From assembly GCA_027943335.1 (NCBI GenBank), contig BSBK01002085.1, positions 1,160,501-1,224,500 of the forward strand: DNA of 64,000 bases. Reading direction: 5' to 3'. Under the pieces are notes generated by a model. It searched no databases. It saw only the letters and a program-made list of their open reading frames with translations, and was not told the DNA's origin. The translations under genes and the position numbers were made by a program. Positions 1 to 12,427 of this stretch are shown here, one piece after another. Numbering within the stretch: position 1 is the first letter of the stretch; each line of letters starts with the position of its first letter. The stretch comes from Chamaecyparis obtusa (taxonomy: Eukaryota > Streptophyta > Pinopsida > Cupressales > Cupressaceae).

Positions 1-3000
1 CCAATATTCACCTAAATCTGATGTAAGTCTAGAGCGAAATGACAAACTTCACAAATCTAATCCACCTATAGCTGAGGTGGAATCCAATAATGACATTGAA
101 ATAATTCATGAACTGAACATTTTGAGTAGTAATATCACCTTTGAATTCAAGATTCGGGTTAGGACCAATGATGACAACATCGTAGGTGTGAACACCATTT
201 CCCAATCCTCCCCTATGTTGACTATCCAACATCTAGAGCTTATTGACCAAACATCTACCAATCCAAACCAAGATATCCACACCTTCCAGACTGACTACGC
301 TCTTTCCTGCTACCTCAATGCAGTGGAACCTATGAAAACTTCCATCAGAAAACCTAGCGTTAGCGTGATAGAGTCAGATATCAAATATCTCAGTCAAAAA
401 AACAAAAGAAAAAAGAAATAGAGTTATGAGGGTGAAAACCATTATGTGGCAGTCTTAGAACCTAAAATAATAAAAATAAAAGATGTATCTGAAGGATAAA
501 ACCTCTCTGAGGCACCTAAGGATGAGATATTTGATGTTCTTCCGAGTCATTTACAAGATAGATCTCTAGTATTGATAGAACCAACTCAATCTATCAACTT
601 GGGTACAATAGAGGAACCATAGCTTATTCATATAGCACAATCCCTATCAGAGGAAGAGAAACAAGAATTCACTACTTTCCTAACAAAAAAGAAAATCAAC
701 TTCACATGGAAGTATTCTGATGTACCAGGGTTAGATCCAAATTTGATCATGCATCATCTTTCTATATCTCTAGGATCTAAACATATAAAACAAAAGTTGT
801 GTAAAATGCATCCTCATGTGGCACTTCTTGTAAAAGCTGAACTTGAGAAACTACTAAAAGCCAAATTTATCTGAGTTATTGATTATGTTGAATGGATCTC
901 CAATATTGTTCAAGTATCGAAACATGACAAATCTATTAGAGTATGCATAGACTTCAGAGATGTGAACAAAGCATGCCCTAAGGATGACTTTCCACTACCA
1001 AACATCAATATGATAGTGGATATGATAGTAGACTTTGAAATATACTCTCTCATGGATGGATTCTCAGGATAAAACCAACTCAAAATTTCTCCAAAGGATC
1101 AGGATAAAACAACTTTCACATGTGCATGGGGTACCTTCTATTGGAATTTCATGCCATTTGGTCTCAAGAATGTTGGAGCTACTTATCAACAAACTATGAC
1201 ATCTATCTTTGAAGACATGATGCATCGAACCATGGAAGACTATGTTGATGATACCTTAGCTAAGTCTATGACAAGATCATAACATCTGAATAACTTGAGC
1301 AAAATACTAGATAGGATGGAGAAGTTTAGTCTCAAACTAAAACCTAAAAAGTGTGCTTTTTTGGTTCACTTCTGGAAAGCTCCTGGGCTATATTGTTTCA
1401 AAGAAGGGCATTGAAGTAGATCCTGCTAAAGTCAAGGCTATCATGGAGATGCAACCCCCCAAAAATATCAGTCAAATGAGAACCTTACAAGGAAGGGTGC
1501 AATCAATCAGGCATTTCATATCTTAGTTGGCAGATATATCACAACCTTTCACAAAGACATTACATAAAGGTGTGAATTTTGCATGGAACAAGGAATGTGA
1601 AAATAATTTCAACCACATCAAGCAATATCTATCAAATCCTCCAATTATGATGCCTCCTATACAGGGGAAGCCATTGGTTCTATATGTTTCCACCACAAAT
1701 ACATCACTGGGGGCATTACTAGCACAACATGATGAAAACAAAAAGGAAAGAGCTATTTACTACATCAGCAGAACACTAGTAGCATACAAGAAGAACTATT
1801 CAATGATCAAGAAAGCTTGTATAGCTATGATCTTTGCATCATAGAAACTGAGACATTATATGTTAGCTCATACAACACAATTGATAGCTAAGATAGATCC
1901 ATTGAAATACTTATTGAGAAAAGTTGTCCTCACAGGTAGACTAGCTAAATGGGTGATGCTATTGAGCGAATTTGACATAGAATATGTTGAAAGGAAAGCT
2001 ATCAAAGGCCAAGTCATTGCAGATCAGTTAGCTAAAGCACCAATATCCAATGATACACCATTACAGATGGAATTTCCCGATTCATCCATCATGCACATAT
2101 CTTCTAGGACTTGGCATCTTTTCTTTGATGGATCTTACACACATAATGGATCTGGGGTAGGCATATTGTTCATAACACCGCAAGGTTACTCAATACCTAA
2201 AGCATTCAGATTAAAATTTCCTTGCACAAATAATATTGTTGAATATGAAGCTCTACTTAATGGCATGAAGATAGAAATTGAGTGGAGAGTGACAGAGTTG
2301 CACATTCATGGAGACTCACGGCTAGTCATACACCAAGTCAATGATGTGTACCAGACAAACTATGAGAAACTAGTTCCATACAAGCACATGGTCGATGACC
2401 TTAAGAAGTATTTCATCTCAATCACTTTTGAACAAATTCCTAGAATGGAGAATAAGGTTGTTGATGCTATGGCAATGCTATCATCTCTACTACAGCAGCC
2501 CAAACATGAACTACATTACGAGTTCCTGGTGGAAGTATTGTCATTCCCTACATATGATTCCCCCAAAACTTGCATGATCTACACTATTGTTGGTCATGAT
2601 TCCTCCAAATACAAACATGTTTTCTCCTACCTTCAAGACCATATCATCCCTAATACCTTCAACCACAATGAGAAGTGATGCCTTATCCAAAATGCATCTC
2701 GGCATGTCATCATAGGTAATGACCTGTACAAACGAGGTCTAGATGGTACACTCCTTAGGTGTTTAGAATGCAAAGAGTCTCAACAAGAATTAGAGGAAGT
2801 CCATAAAGGTATATGTGGATCACATTCCAATGGTTTAACACTAGCTTGAAAACTTATTAGGGTTGGGTACTATTGGCCTAAAATGGAAAAAGAGGCTATC
2901 AAATATGCTAAGAACTATCAAAAGTGCCAAGTACATGGTAACTTAATTCATGCGTCGGGGAGAGATCTGATTCCCTTCACTACACAATGGCCTTTTCAAC

Positions 3001-3863
3001 AATGGGTGTTTGATCTCATAGGGGCTATACATCTGCATTCTTCTAATGGGCATATCCATATCATTACAGCTACAAACTATTTCACAAAATGGGTAGAAGC
3101 AGTTCCTTTAACTCAAGCAACCAACAAACAAATTTCAATGTTCATCATGAACTACATCACATGTCAGTATGGAATTCCACATTCAATAGTCATAGATAAT
3201 GGTGGCCAATTCAAGAATAAGGACTTGGAATCCTTATGTTCTAAATTCAAGATTACACAACATTGGTCGTCTATATACTATCCTCAAGGGAATGGATAAG
3301 CAAAAGCATCAAACAAGAATCTATTGAAAATCCTACATCGCACAGTTAATAAAATAGGAAGAGACTAGAATCTCATGATCAATCCATCTCTTTGGGCCTA
3401 CAAAACAAGTATTAGAACACCCGTTGGGACTACACCATTCACTTTAGTTTATGGGTCTAAAGCGGTACTGCCTATTGAGGTTGAAATCCCATCACTAAGA
3501 ATCAAAATGCATGGACTCATGACTGATGATGATTATAGAGTGTCTAGGTTGCAAGAACTTGAATTACTAGATGAGCATAGACAAGCTGCATATGATCATC
3601 TCAGAGTATATCATAAAAGAATGTCTAGAGGCTACAACAAGAAAGTCAAACACAAAGAATTTCAGGTTGGCAATCTAGTCTTGAGAGAAAATCCCAAAAA
3701 TCAATCACATTGAGAGCGCAAGGGGAAGTTTGAACCCAACTGGCTGGGTCCCTTTGTTATCACTGCTACTTTTGGCTCTGGAGCCTATCAACTCTTAATG
3801 ATTAAAGGAGAACAGCTCCAAGAACCAATCAACATTTTGCATCTAAAGAAATTCTACGCCTGA
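1..3863 (+). pseudogene. Ty3/gypsy Tat-lineage pol polyprotein, 5' cut by window edge, degraded
   Basis: This is the 3' part of a retrotransposon polyprotein. The frame is already open at base 1, so it continues to the left. In order: a spacer (to about 650), reverse transcriptase (about 700-1370, with VCIDFRDVNKACPKDDFPLP and the catalytic YVDD at 1241-1252), a Ty3-type RNase H (about 1560-1845), a second archaeal-type RNase H (about 2100-2490, starting FFDGSYTHNGSG), and integrase (about 2700-3700, ending in HLKKFYA before the stop at 3861-3863). Two RNase H domains in tandem are diagnostic of the Tat/Ogre lineage. It is dead. There is a frameshift near 1365 and about a dozen in-frame stops, for example at 419, 1524, 1842, 2676, 3297, 3366 and 3711. 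Integrase aspartates remain at 3012 and 3195. The catalytic glutamate position (3303-3305, after a stop replacing Gln) reads Lys. Confidence 0.95.
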
Positions 3864-5725
3864 GGCATTCAGTCTATGGTAAAATGTCCTGAAAGAGAAA
3901 AAACCATACAAATCAGAAAAAGTCCTTAAAAAAATGGTCATCTTGGTGAAAACCTAGTAGTAGGCACCTTGATGAATCACAAAAAAATCAAAAAATGGAA
4001 AAATACAAAAAAAAATTGAAAAGATGAAAAATACAGAAAAAAGAAAGTGCCTTGGTAGAAAAAATAGAATCTCTGCCAAGATGGTGAAAACCCAACAAAC
4101 GGGTGCCACTTATATCAAAATGCCCCATCTCTCGGTGCAATCTTTGTATTTTCTAGCTTTTAGTCTACTTGAATTTGTATATATCCTTATTTTCAATTAA
4201 GTAGGTATGTGCACCAATAAGAAAATGCATATGTATCCTATCAATGTTCCAAACTTGGGGGCAATCAATGTCATATCCTACAGTCCTTAGTACCTCAGAT
4301 GAGTCATGTCCAGTCATAATCCTTTGAAGCTACATCTGATTCAGTATGTCTGTCTCCTTACCAGAAAGGGATTTTCGCACCTACAACAAAACACAAACAA
4401 ACATCAACAACAAATAAAACAATCTTTGCTCAATTGATTTTATCTCCTTGTATACTTACTGATTCACATTGAGATTTATGCATATTTTGTTCCTACAAGC
4501 TCCTCGATGATATCCTTTATAGGATTTAGAGAGTGATGACTGGGGGCATAATAATTTATTTGTTTTCTTCTTGTATGTGAAAATCTAACAACTTTGGAAA
4601 TTCTAGATTAAATTGGTGTCCACTATAAGTGCCTCCATCATGTATTAGATGGCCATGTGTACCTCGACCATTGATACCCAGAAGCTTCAATGAAGTCTTA
4701 TCTAACTTTGTCTTTTGAGTAATTTCTTCTTTCTATTGTGAAATGCAAAATTATCCAAGGATGTGAATGATAAAAGGTCACTACGGCTAATTCACGTGGA
4801 AAATAGAATGATCTCCTAAACTGCTTGGTGTGTTTGTATGCAAGGCATATTCATGTCATCACAATGCTTATGTTTTGATGCTTATACAAATTGCAATATT
4901 AAAATGGACATGATATTCAGGTCATCCTAGCATTTATGCCTTGGTACTTATATCTAATCTGGCATTTCAAAATAAAAATCAATATTCATATGTTCATGGT
5001 TGCTTAACTAGTGGACATTGTATCAATTTATCCAGTTACCTAATAAATATTCAATGATGAAAATGATCAACACATGATCAGTGACTAAGTCCTAGGTCTT
5101 AGGTCTGCATTTCATTTTGCACTTTACATGGTTGCATTTATCTCATGATTTCAAAATCAGCTTAATGCTTAATGATTCTCCAAAAATATGCTAAACATGA
5201 CACAAGGACTGAGCATCGCATGAAGGTCTCCTTAATAGATCAGCAAGCAGTCACCATCCTCGGTTAAACATCAATTTTTGACAATGACTGAGCACTTGTC
5301 TTCATCAGTACCTACAAAACATATCATGTGAATCACTTCATTTACATTACATATCATAAACATTCCATAAATTCATTTACATACATACATGTGCATCCAT
5401 GAAGCATAAGCATAACATCTACATTTTCTATCTATCATTCATCATTGTATTGCATTATCCATACATTTGAAAGTAAACATTGCATTGCATAATCCATACA
5501 TTCTACACTAATCAAATCATTTCATGCATTTGCATCACATGATAATAATTATAAACAAAAATGACAAGTGCATATGAAGTCACAACCCAAAATCAATCTC
5601 ATATATATATCAGAATGTTAGAAGAGTACAATGAGGTGCACTAATGGCATTGTATACAAAAGAATGAGCTATTAATGAGCTATCAGATATTAGAAAAATG
5701 ACAAAAATAAGAACACTATGACAAA
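3864..5725 (+). other. Tat element spacer between pol and antisense PMD gene
   Basis: Non-coding, A-rich stretch with the phrases GGTGAAAACC, GGCACCTTGATGA and GGTGAAAACCCAACAAACGG that commonly follow pol in Tat elements. A related stretch in reverse orientation lies at 55400-55560. From about 5380 it holds degenerate words such as TTGCATTGCATAATCCATAC; the complementary style of word recurs near 53820-54060. No ORF of note. Confidence 0.6.
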
Positions 5726-7603
5726 TTAGTTATCTGCCTGGTCCTCAACATCTGGTGCTCCTCCTCCTCTGGTGGGTGCATCTAGTGGTGGGTCGGCACA
5801 TGGTTCTCTTGCTCCCTTAGAAGAAAGCATGTACTCAGAATATGATGGCACTCTCTGATCAGCAAGTACCCTTGAATAATAAGTAGACACATAATATGAG
5901 GACTGACTCGTCTGATGGATCACCTCAGCCTATAGTCATCTCACATCAGCCTCGCACTCTCGTAGCTATCTCTCGAACTCTCTAAGCTGAGCCTCCACTG
6001 TGGCACTATGTAGCCTCAGATCCCATAGCTGCAGTTGGAGTCACCTAATGATATCTTGCGGCGTCCGTCTCAATCTAGGATCTACCTCAACCACTATATT
6101 CTTGGTCTCCTCCATAGGCTGATCAACACTAGCCTCTGTTTGCACCTTGTGGCGACAAACTTCTACACCCAGGTCAAAATTAGGAGCATCCTACATCATC
6201 TACACTACCTACACCACCAAGTGTACCACCCTCACCTCTAGTGTATCTCCTCTGTAGAACTCTAGGCCTACTTGCCACAAAAATCTGAGGGCGAGGGGGT
6301 CTCATCTGTCCTGATAGCCTCAGTGGGGTCATCACTACTCTTAGACAGGGTGGTGTAGGATGTACAACTGGTATCTACATGTCTCTGCACCTCTAGCCTT
6401 TGCCAATAGGGACACCTGTCACATCCTTAGTTTCCTCCATAATGGGAATGAGCTCAATAGGATCTGAGAAACACCTCATAGGATGCTCTATAAGATAAGA
6501 AATGAATGCATCTGTTACTCTAGCATCGGCCACCTACGGCCTATAGTCCCAGTCTCAGCTCATGTATCCCCTGTACTCTAGATTGCACTTAGCATATGAT
6601 AGCCTAGCAGACCATCCTAACCCGAGCTCACAAACTAATCGGGTGTATGCGACAAACTCATGAGGGGCATCTTGACTAATTCCAACCTGCCACCAGACAT
6701 GTGTAATGATGAATCTCTCCAAAATGGTGGTAGTCCATCCTATAAGGATCCTCCTTTGGGAAAAGTATTTGAATTGAACATGAGTAGCTGACCATGCCTC
6801 TATCTATAAGTATGGCCTCCAGATAATAAAATTCATATCATCGAGCACCCTCCACCAATACTCAGTGTGTCCCATCCGAACCTGGGTGATATAACCTGAA
6901 TAATTGTAAATCAACGGCTCATGTGGTTGTCACTCATCCTGAAATATCAGCTGACATATAGGGATGTGCTCCCAAGCCTAGATCTAAAGAACTAAAGCAC
7001 CTGAGGTGAATGTCTTTTCCTCATGATACATGATCTCATGCATCTCTGAAAACATATGGGCCAAGAGGCACTGACCCCATCTGAGCTCTACAGGAGTAGC
7101 CATCAATTGAGCTACCATAGGGGCCCGGCCCATCAATAAATCATTTTGTTGATGATCTAACATGATGATCCCTCTGATCATCCCTGCAATGATGCACTCT
7201 AGCCTATGTGAGGCACCATATCTCTAAACTAAGACCTCCCAAGGGATTTGTTGAGAAATCTGCTCATCTCCATCGAACAGTGTCTTAAATTCCTGCAACC
7301 CTGTGTTGCCTGAACTGATGTAATCCAGGTGAGGTCCATGAAAGGGAATCCTAAGAATCTTGTACACATCCTCCAGAGTCATAGTGATCTCTCCAATAGG
7401 CAGATGAAATGTCTGAGTCTCAGAGTGAAATCTCTCAATTAAAGCAGTCAATAATCCATGGTTCACCCAAATATCAAGAAACCGAATCAAGAACTCAAAT
7501 CCACAGGCAACAAGATGAACTCTCATAGGGTCTGGAAGTTCCCTACATAGCCTCTGAGTGGTAGGGTGTGAAATCCAAATGTGTACATCCAGGTAATGAA
7601 CCT
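5726..7603 (-). pseudogene. Plant mobile domain (PMD, MAIN/MAIL-type) protein, antisense to Tat element
   Basis: Read on the minus strand, 7603 to about 6900 gives a recognisable PMD. The frame is open from before the first Met (7526), and the hallmark TFHLPIGEITMTLEDVYKIL lies at about 7422-7360. It is followed by a block at 7110-6965 containing VELRWGQCLLAHMF and AWEHIPI, the usual PMD core end. The tail has a likely coiled coil (about 6030-5940) and ends at 5726 after a Gly/Ala/Pro-rich stretch. PMD proteins (MAIN and MAIL1 in Arabidopsis) act in nuclear gene and transposon silencing; PMD genes are also carried by plant transposons. At least ten stops or frame changes break this copy. It lies between pol and the probable 3' LTR of the element on the other strand, so it is most likely element cargo rather than a resident gene. 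A second, diverged copy is at 52196. Confidence 0.85.
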
Positions 7604-8490
7604 ACACAGCACACAACGAGGGACTCTATCAGTAACTTGGTCAAAAATTAGGTTATAAGCATTCAAACTGAGAAAATCAATACTTTAGAAGGTGCATCAA
7701 AGACCAAGGAACATAGCTATGCAATCAAAAAAAACAAAAAATTAACCTAAGGACCTAAAAAAAGGTCATTGTTTTCCATACGACAAATCAGACTGGCATC
7801 AATTGTCATACGATAATATACAGGGTCATATACGACACTTCATAGTTATACGATATTGTGCAAGCTCTTGCACAACATATGAGGGACCTGATGAAATGTC
7901 ATACAATAGATGGGCCCCTCTCATACGAGTTGCACATATGTCCCACATGACACTTGAAATGGACTTGAAAACTCATATGAGTCCAAGTAGACTGTTGTAT
8001 GAATTCTCGTGGAGCAAAAATCAAAAAGTTGAAAAAACGTGTAAAAAATCCTAGAAAGCATGAAAAGAAGCAAAATTTGAATTCACAGAGAGGCATAGAG
8101 GTCCACTTACCGGATTCTATTTTGCGTGAAAATTGCACCCCTGGCTAATTCTGACGTCCTGAACCCATTTTCAGGATCAAAATTGAAATCTGAGATCGTT
8201 ACTTTGTCAAAATCATGATTTAAAATTTTCGGACCCAGGATGGCCGACTGCTTGCATAAATGACCTTCTTTTATCAATAGAATACAAAATTCAACTTAAC
8301 TGATTATCTCACATCAAACCATCAAAATTTCAACTTGGTCAACCATGGTCAACTCATGGTCAAACCTAGTCAAACTTGGTCTTCAGGACCTCTAAACGAT
8401 GCAGAAGTGATCTCAGACATGTCCAACCAATTAACATGTTTCTAATCATTCAACATTGGCTTTTCTTGCCAGATTTCAATTTTCATCCTG
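7604..8490. other. Upstream region of the antisense PMD gene, no gene seen
   Basis: This would hold the promoter and 5' untranslated part of the PMD gene on the minus strand. Several copies of the word ATACGA or its variants cluster at 7776-7930. Near 8337-8380 a run of GGTCAA/AGTCAA words occurs at 9-13 base spacing (TTGACC on the other strand, the W-box core). No supported ORF. Confidence 0.4.
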
Positions 8491-8620
8491 AAGGGGGCAT
8501 GGTATTGCACCTCATCAATCAAATCTATCAAATCTTTCTTTCAGTAATCAAGACAACAACCATGTCTAGCTGTTGATTCATCAAAAGTCCATGTCGCTTG
8601 GGGAACATTGCTTGGGGCAT
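8491..8620 (+). other. Candidate polypurine tracts of the Tat element
   Basis: Three G-rich purine stretches lie close together: GAAGGGGGCA (8490-8499), CTTGGGGAAC (about 8597) and CTTGGGGCATATCAA (about 8611). Tat elements usually prime plus-strand synthesis from such a GGGGCA tract directly before the 3' LTR. I cannot tell which one was used. GGGGCATATCAA recurs on the minus strand near 51080-51091, in the second Tat-like remnant. Confidence 0.4.
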
Positions 8621-10270
8621 ATCAAATTCATCGAGATCCATATCAATCTAATATTCTCTTAATCTTGTAAACTGTATCAGCTCTTCGTAACCATGGTTCA
8701 TTAGTGTTATTTCCCTGATTCTTCATAACTGAAGGGTTCAGATTTGGCATCCTTTCAATTCCTTTAGACAATCAGGTCTAGAGTTACGACAATCACTTCT
8801 TCGTAATCATAAGGTTCAGAATCAAGCATTTTGACACTTCTTCATAATCACCACTTCATTGTTGATATAGTTAACATCATCTCAATTCTTTGGTCAATCA
8901 GGACCTAAATCAACATCTTCAAAACTTTCAATCGATTTCTATCTCAAAATTGGTTAATCTTTCAGGATCAATTTCTCCACCACATAACTAAGTCCGAACA
9001 TCATCAAACATAGATTATTCTTTGAACCACTACGCTTCGCACAGTAATTCAAAGAGGCGCAAAATGCAATACCCCAAAATGGGTTATAGGACCATTGACC
9101 TCCTACATCAACAAATCGACCTTAAAGTCCTAACCTAAGACACATTTGCACATCAGATCATCGAAATCCTAATTGATTTTATCTTAATTCTGCATTAGGG
9201 AATATTCTTGAATATTCCTAATTTATCTCTTACTTAAATATTATTTGGTGATAAATGGTATTCTTTTATTTATTCTAAATTTTATTAATTGAATATGATA
9301 AATATTTAATTAATTAGACTTAATTCTACCACTTTATTTATTTAATTAGATTTAATTCTATTTATTCCTAATTAATATTATTTAATTTTGACAATAAATC
9401 AAAAAATCCTACAAATAATTGATTAAATTCTTATTTAATTGATTAAATCAAATTGTCAAAATTTAATGATATGGTTTTGGAATAAAGTTTGATTTAATAA
9501 CCGATTAACCCATAAATCAATTATTTTAATTCAAAAATCAATTAAGTTGAGAATAAATCACTTGGAATATTAAATTAATTCATAGTATCCATGCACATTC
9601 AGAAAAATAGTTAAACTCTAAATCAATTCAATTTGTTATCTTTTTTAACTCAACATCTATTTCGAGTTAAAAAGTGATCTAAACTTCTGATTTGAGTTAA
9701 AAAGCTGATTTTGCATGATTTTATTAGTTAACTAATTCTGATTTCCTGATAACTCAACAATCAATTTGAGTTAATCTAGGAGTGATTTAGGGATTTTTCC
9801 ATGCACCTTCAAGCCCTGGATTTCTATATAAACGAGGCTCAGTCCTTCACAAATGATCCTTCAACTACGCTTTCAATTACTTCGAGAATCAAGCTCTTGC
9901 GAACAGGCAATTGTGAGATTTTTTGCAATTTTAATTCATTGTTTTCAATTCATTCATAACATACCATAGCATTGTTAGATTAGATTTGAAAATCATTTCA
10001 ATCCATTTTAGATTAATTTCATATCAGTTTTCATTATATTGCATAGAAAATCCAAAAATATAGATTAATCTGCATCCATAATTTCATTATTTTCATCATT
10101 TCAAATCCTTCGTTTAGGTGTTGCATTGTCACTGATCTCAGTCATAATCTGAGAATTCCATACTCACACCTACTAGAAGGTAGTAAATCACCTGGTTAAT
10201 TTTTTTTATTCTTATTGCAAATTTTCTAACATATTAACCAATAATGTTTTACTGAAGTGTTGTGTCCACA
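8502..10270 (+). mobile_element. Probable 3' LTR of the Tat element (boundaries uncertain)
   Basis: The stretch between the polypurine tracts and the first base of different, Sirevirus-like sequence has LTR character. It is AT-rich and without ORFs, carries a TATA box at 9824-9833 followed by a typical transcribed leader, and ends in CCACA at 10270. No second copy is in the window because the 5' part of the element lies to the left, so the ends cannot be tested here. Confidence 0.45.
9824..9833 (+). promoter_or_regulatory. TATA box of the putative Tat LTR
   Basis: CTATATAAAC followed about 30 bases later by a C-rich, A-containing start-like region (CAGTCCTTCACAAATG). This is the usual arrangement at the U3/R junction of plant LTRs. 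The preceding 300 bases are strongly AT-rich. Confidence 0.5.
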
Positions 10271-10615
10271 GCTAGGTTCAAAATTCACACGCACGTGGAT
10301 AAGCAGACATCCAGGATTTTGGACAAAGTAAATGTCTTGGATAAAAAGAAAGGGAGAGTAGTGGCAAGATTTGGTTTTCTAAAGAGTCTAATCACTCCTA
10401 CGCTATCAATTCTTAAAGCTCATCTCATCGAGATGGAAAAGATTGAGAAATCAATGAACTCCGTACCCACTGAGTTAAAGACAACAGATATCGCATCTTA
10501 TGCACTGAATGGACTGATCCATGTTAGTGAACTACTAATTAAATCAGGGAATGATGAAGTGAAGACCTTGAAAGACTCCTTCCAAGACATTCTAAATCTG
10601 GTGAGTAAGCACTAA
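10262..10615 (+). pseudogene. C-terminal end of an orphan Sirevirus-like 3' ORF
   Basis: An open stretch of about 117 codons with no canonical ATG, rich in Lys, Leu, Ile and Ser and predicted mainly helical. It resembles no enzyme I know. It sits 250 bases before a 3' LTR and ahead of repeated AAAGGGGGAGA-type tracts. The orphan ORF of the complete element at 30076-36051 occupies the same position and has similar helical composition, so this is probably the C-terminal end of a related element-encoded protein. The left edge near 10270 coincides with the presumed end of the Tat LTR, which would mean Tat inserted here and cut the ORF. Confidence 0.5.
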
Positions 10616-10668
10616 GTCATATATGCTTAAAATTTTGAAGTTTTGCAAGTACCTTTTGCATTGATGTC

Positions 10669-10863
10669 AAAGGGGGAGAAGAAGAGAAAAGAAAAATGAT
10701 AAAAGGAGAAGAAGTAAATTAAAAAAAGAGAAAAAGAGAGAGAGAAAATTGTAAACAAAAAAAAATGTATATAAGAAAGAAAAGAAGGAGAAGAGTACAG
10801 TCAATATTTTGGACACTTAGTCATTTTTCGCTAAGTGTTTTCATCAATGCCAAAGGGAGAGAT
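10669..10863 (+). other. Two polypurine tracts before a Sirevirus-like 3' LTR
   Basis: AAAGGGGGAGAA at 10669-10680 and CAAAGGGAGAGAT ending at 10863, immediately before the TG of the LTR. Both follow GTCAA or GCCAA. Between them is a purine-rich, A/G-biased stretch. Repeated PPT-like motifs upstream of the 3' LTR are a known hallmark of Sireviruses. Confidence 0.7.
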
Positions 10864-11934
10864 TGTTGGCAAGTGATGTTTTGAGTGCACTAAGAATCAC
10901 TTAAGGGTTGTCATTTATGGAAACACATATTTCATAGTGATTGTATGGAGTAATTATAAGTGTTGGAGACACATTCATGAAAATGACTAAGTACAGAATC
11001 AGATTTACAGTATACTGCAGTATTGGTTTGATCAGCAAAGACATTATATGTTATGTTATGGCTTGTGAACTTAGAGGAAGACATTTTGGGATATGTATGA
11101 TCTTCAGTTAAGGTCACATGTGTTTTTATGTTGATATCAATAAGTTACAGTGATATGAAGGCATGCAAAGATAGAGGAACACTAAAATGAGGCATATGAA
11201 CAGTCGTGATGATTAAGGGAAGGCTAGATGGAATGGTAACGTGCTAAGTCAGATGAAGATTGTATATTGCTGACACTTTGGTAATATAATATTTCTGACT
11301 CAATATTTATCATTTGTACAAATAATTATTATGTTTTGTATTGTATTTGAGAGTCGACTGGATGACATAATAGATATAAGTATAGAGTGTTTTGTGAAAG
11401 TGATTGTGATGATGATATGGATGTAAATTTGGGATATTAGTGATGACTGATAATGGATGAAAGATTAGTGAATGATAGAGGCTATTGTGACTCATAACTA
11501 GAACTATCAAAGCATAGAAGATGCTTGTATTGTTCATTATTGAAGAACACTTTTGTAACTGAATTGTTGATTGTAAGAGTTATAAGCTCACCATACCTTT
11601 AACAGGGTTTTTGTATACCTTTAACAAGGTTCACATTCCTATAAAAAGGAAATATACTATGTAATACTCATCTCCTAATAGGGCTAGATCTCCTAACAGG
11701 GATTTTATATTTTAGTACATAGTTGTGGGTACCATCCCCACCAGGGTTTTCCCTTGGCCAGGGTTTCCTCGAAAACAAATAATGGTGTTATGAGTTAGTT
11801 GCTATGTGTTTATGTTATTTTCATTTCAGAATTCATATGGTTTATTTGCAATTGGTTTAAGTTTAAGTTGAAGTGTTGTAATGATGATTCACCCCCCCTC
11901 CCCCCCCCCCTCTTAGTATTACTTAAACCTAACA
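10864..11934 (+). mobile_element. 3' LTR of a Sirevirus-like copia element, plus orientation
   Basis: It starts TGTTGGCAAG directly after a polypurine tract and ends CCTAACA, 1071 bp. Its U5 part holds the repeated ACAGGG/CAGGGTTTT words and a C tract (11890-11910). It is homologous, in opposite orientation, to the LTR at 12428-13556: both share TGTTGGCAAG at one end, a TCATTTATGG block, a GGTTTCCT-GAAAACAAAT block and CCTAACA at the other end. The following base (11935) starts unrelated gag sequence. Confidence 0.8.
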
Positions 11935-12427
11935 TGATCAAGCTCACTAGTAATGGTGATGCAGTATTTCTCTACCTTGTCATACTTTTTTTTAAATTTA
12001 TTCAGCTCGCTTTCCAAAGTTTTCATTCTATCCTTTGTATTTGATAGTTCATTTTGCAATCTTTCATTTACTTCCTTTTCAGCATCAAGTTCTTTTAACA
12101 GGTTCAATTTTATGATCTCCAATTCATCCCTTAAGGAATCCTTTTCATGCTTCAACTGCTCAATCTAATCTTGGTCTGATAATTCTTTAGTTTGTGCTTC
12201 TATAAGATCATCTCTCAACTTTCTCTCATGTTCAAGTTGTTGCTTCAATTTCTTAATAAAGTCATTTTCCTTCCTTAGCTTGTACTTCAGATCTACTATG
12301 TCTGTGTTAGCAATGTGCACATCTTCCAAAGACATTTCATAATTCTTCTTCATGTTTTCCAAATCCATCTTCATCTCCCCAAAGTTGTTAAGCTTTTCTT
12401 TTAGGGGTCTGAGGCTCTGATACCAAT
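11935..12427 (-). pseudogene. Coiled-coil N-terminal gag region of a Sirevirus-like element
   Basis: On the minus strand, immediately after the primer-binding site, comes an almost continuous frame (one in-frame stop near 12164) of about 155 codons. It is dominated by Lys, Glu and Leu with clear heptad character (for example KLKQQLEHERKLRDDL). It matches in style and position the coiled-coil lead of the gag at 33670-34834. It is cut at 11935 by the end of the plus-strand LTR, so the zinc-knuckle part is missing from this location. Confidence 0.65.
12414..12425 (-). other. Primer-binding site, initiator Met tRNA type
   Basis: On the minus strand this reads TGGTATCAGAGC, the complement of the 3' end of plant initiator tRNA-Met. 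It is two bases inside the LTR edge at 12428 and fixes the neighbouring LTR as a 5' LTR in minus orientation. Confidence 0.85.
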
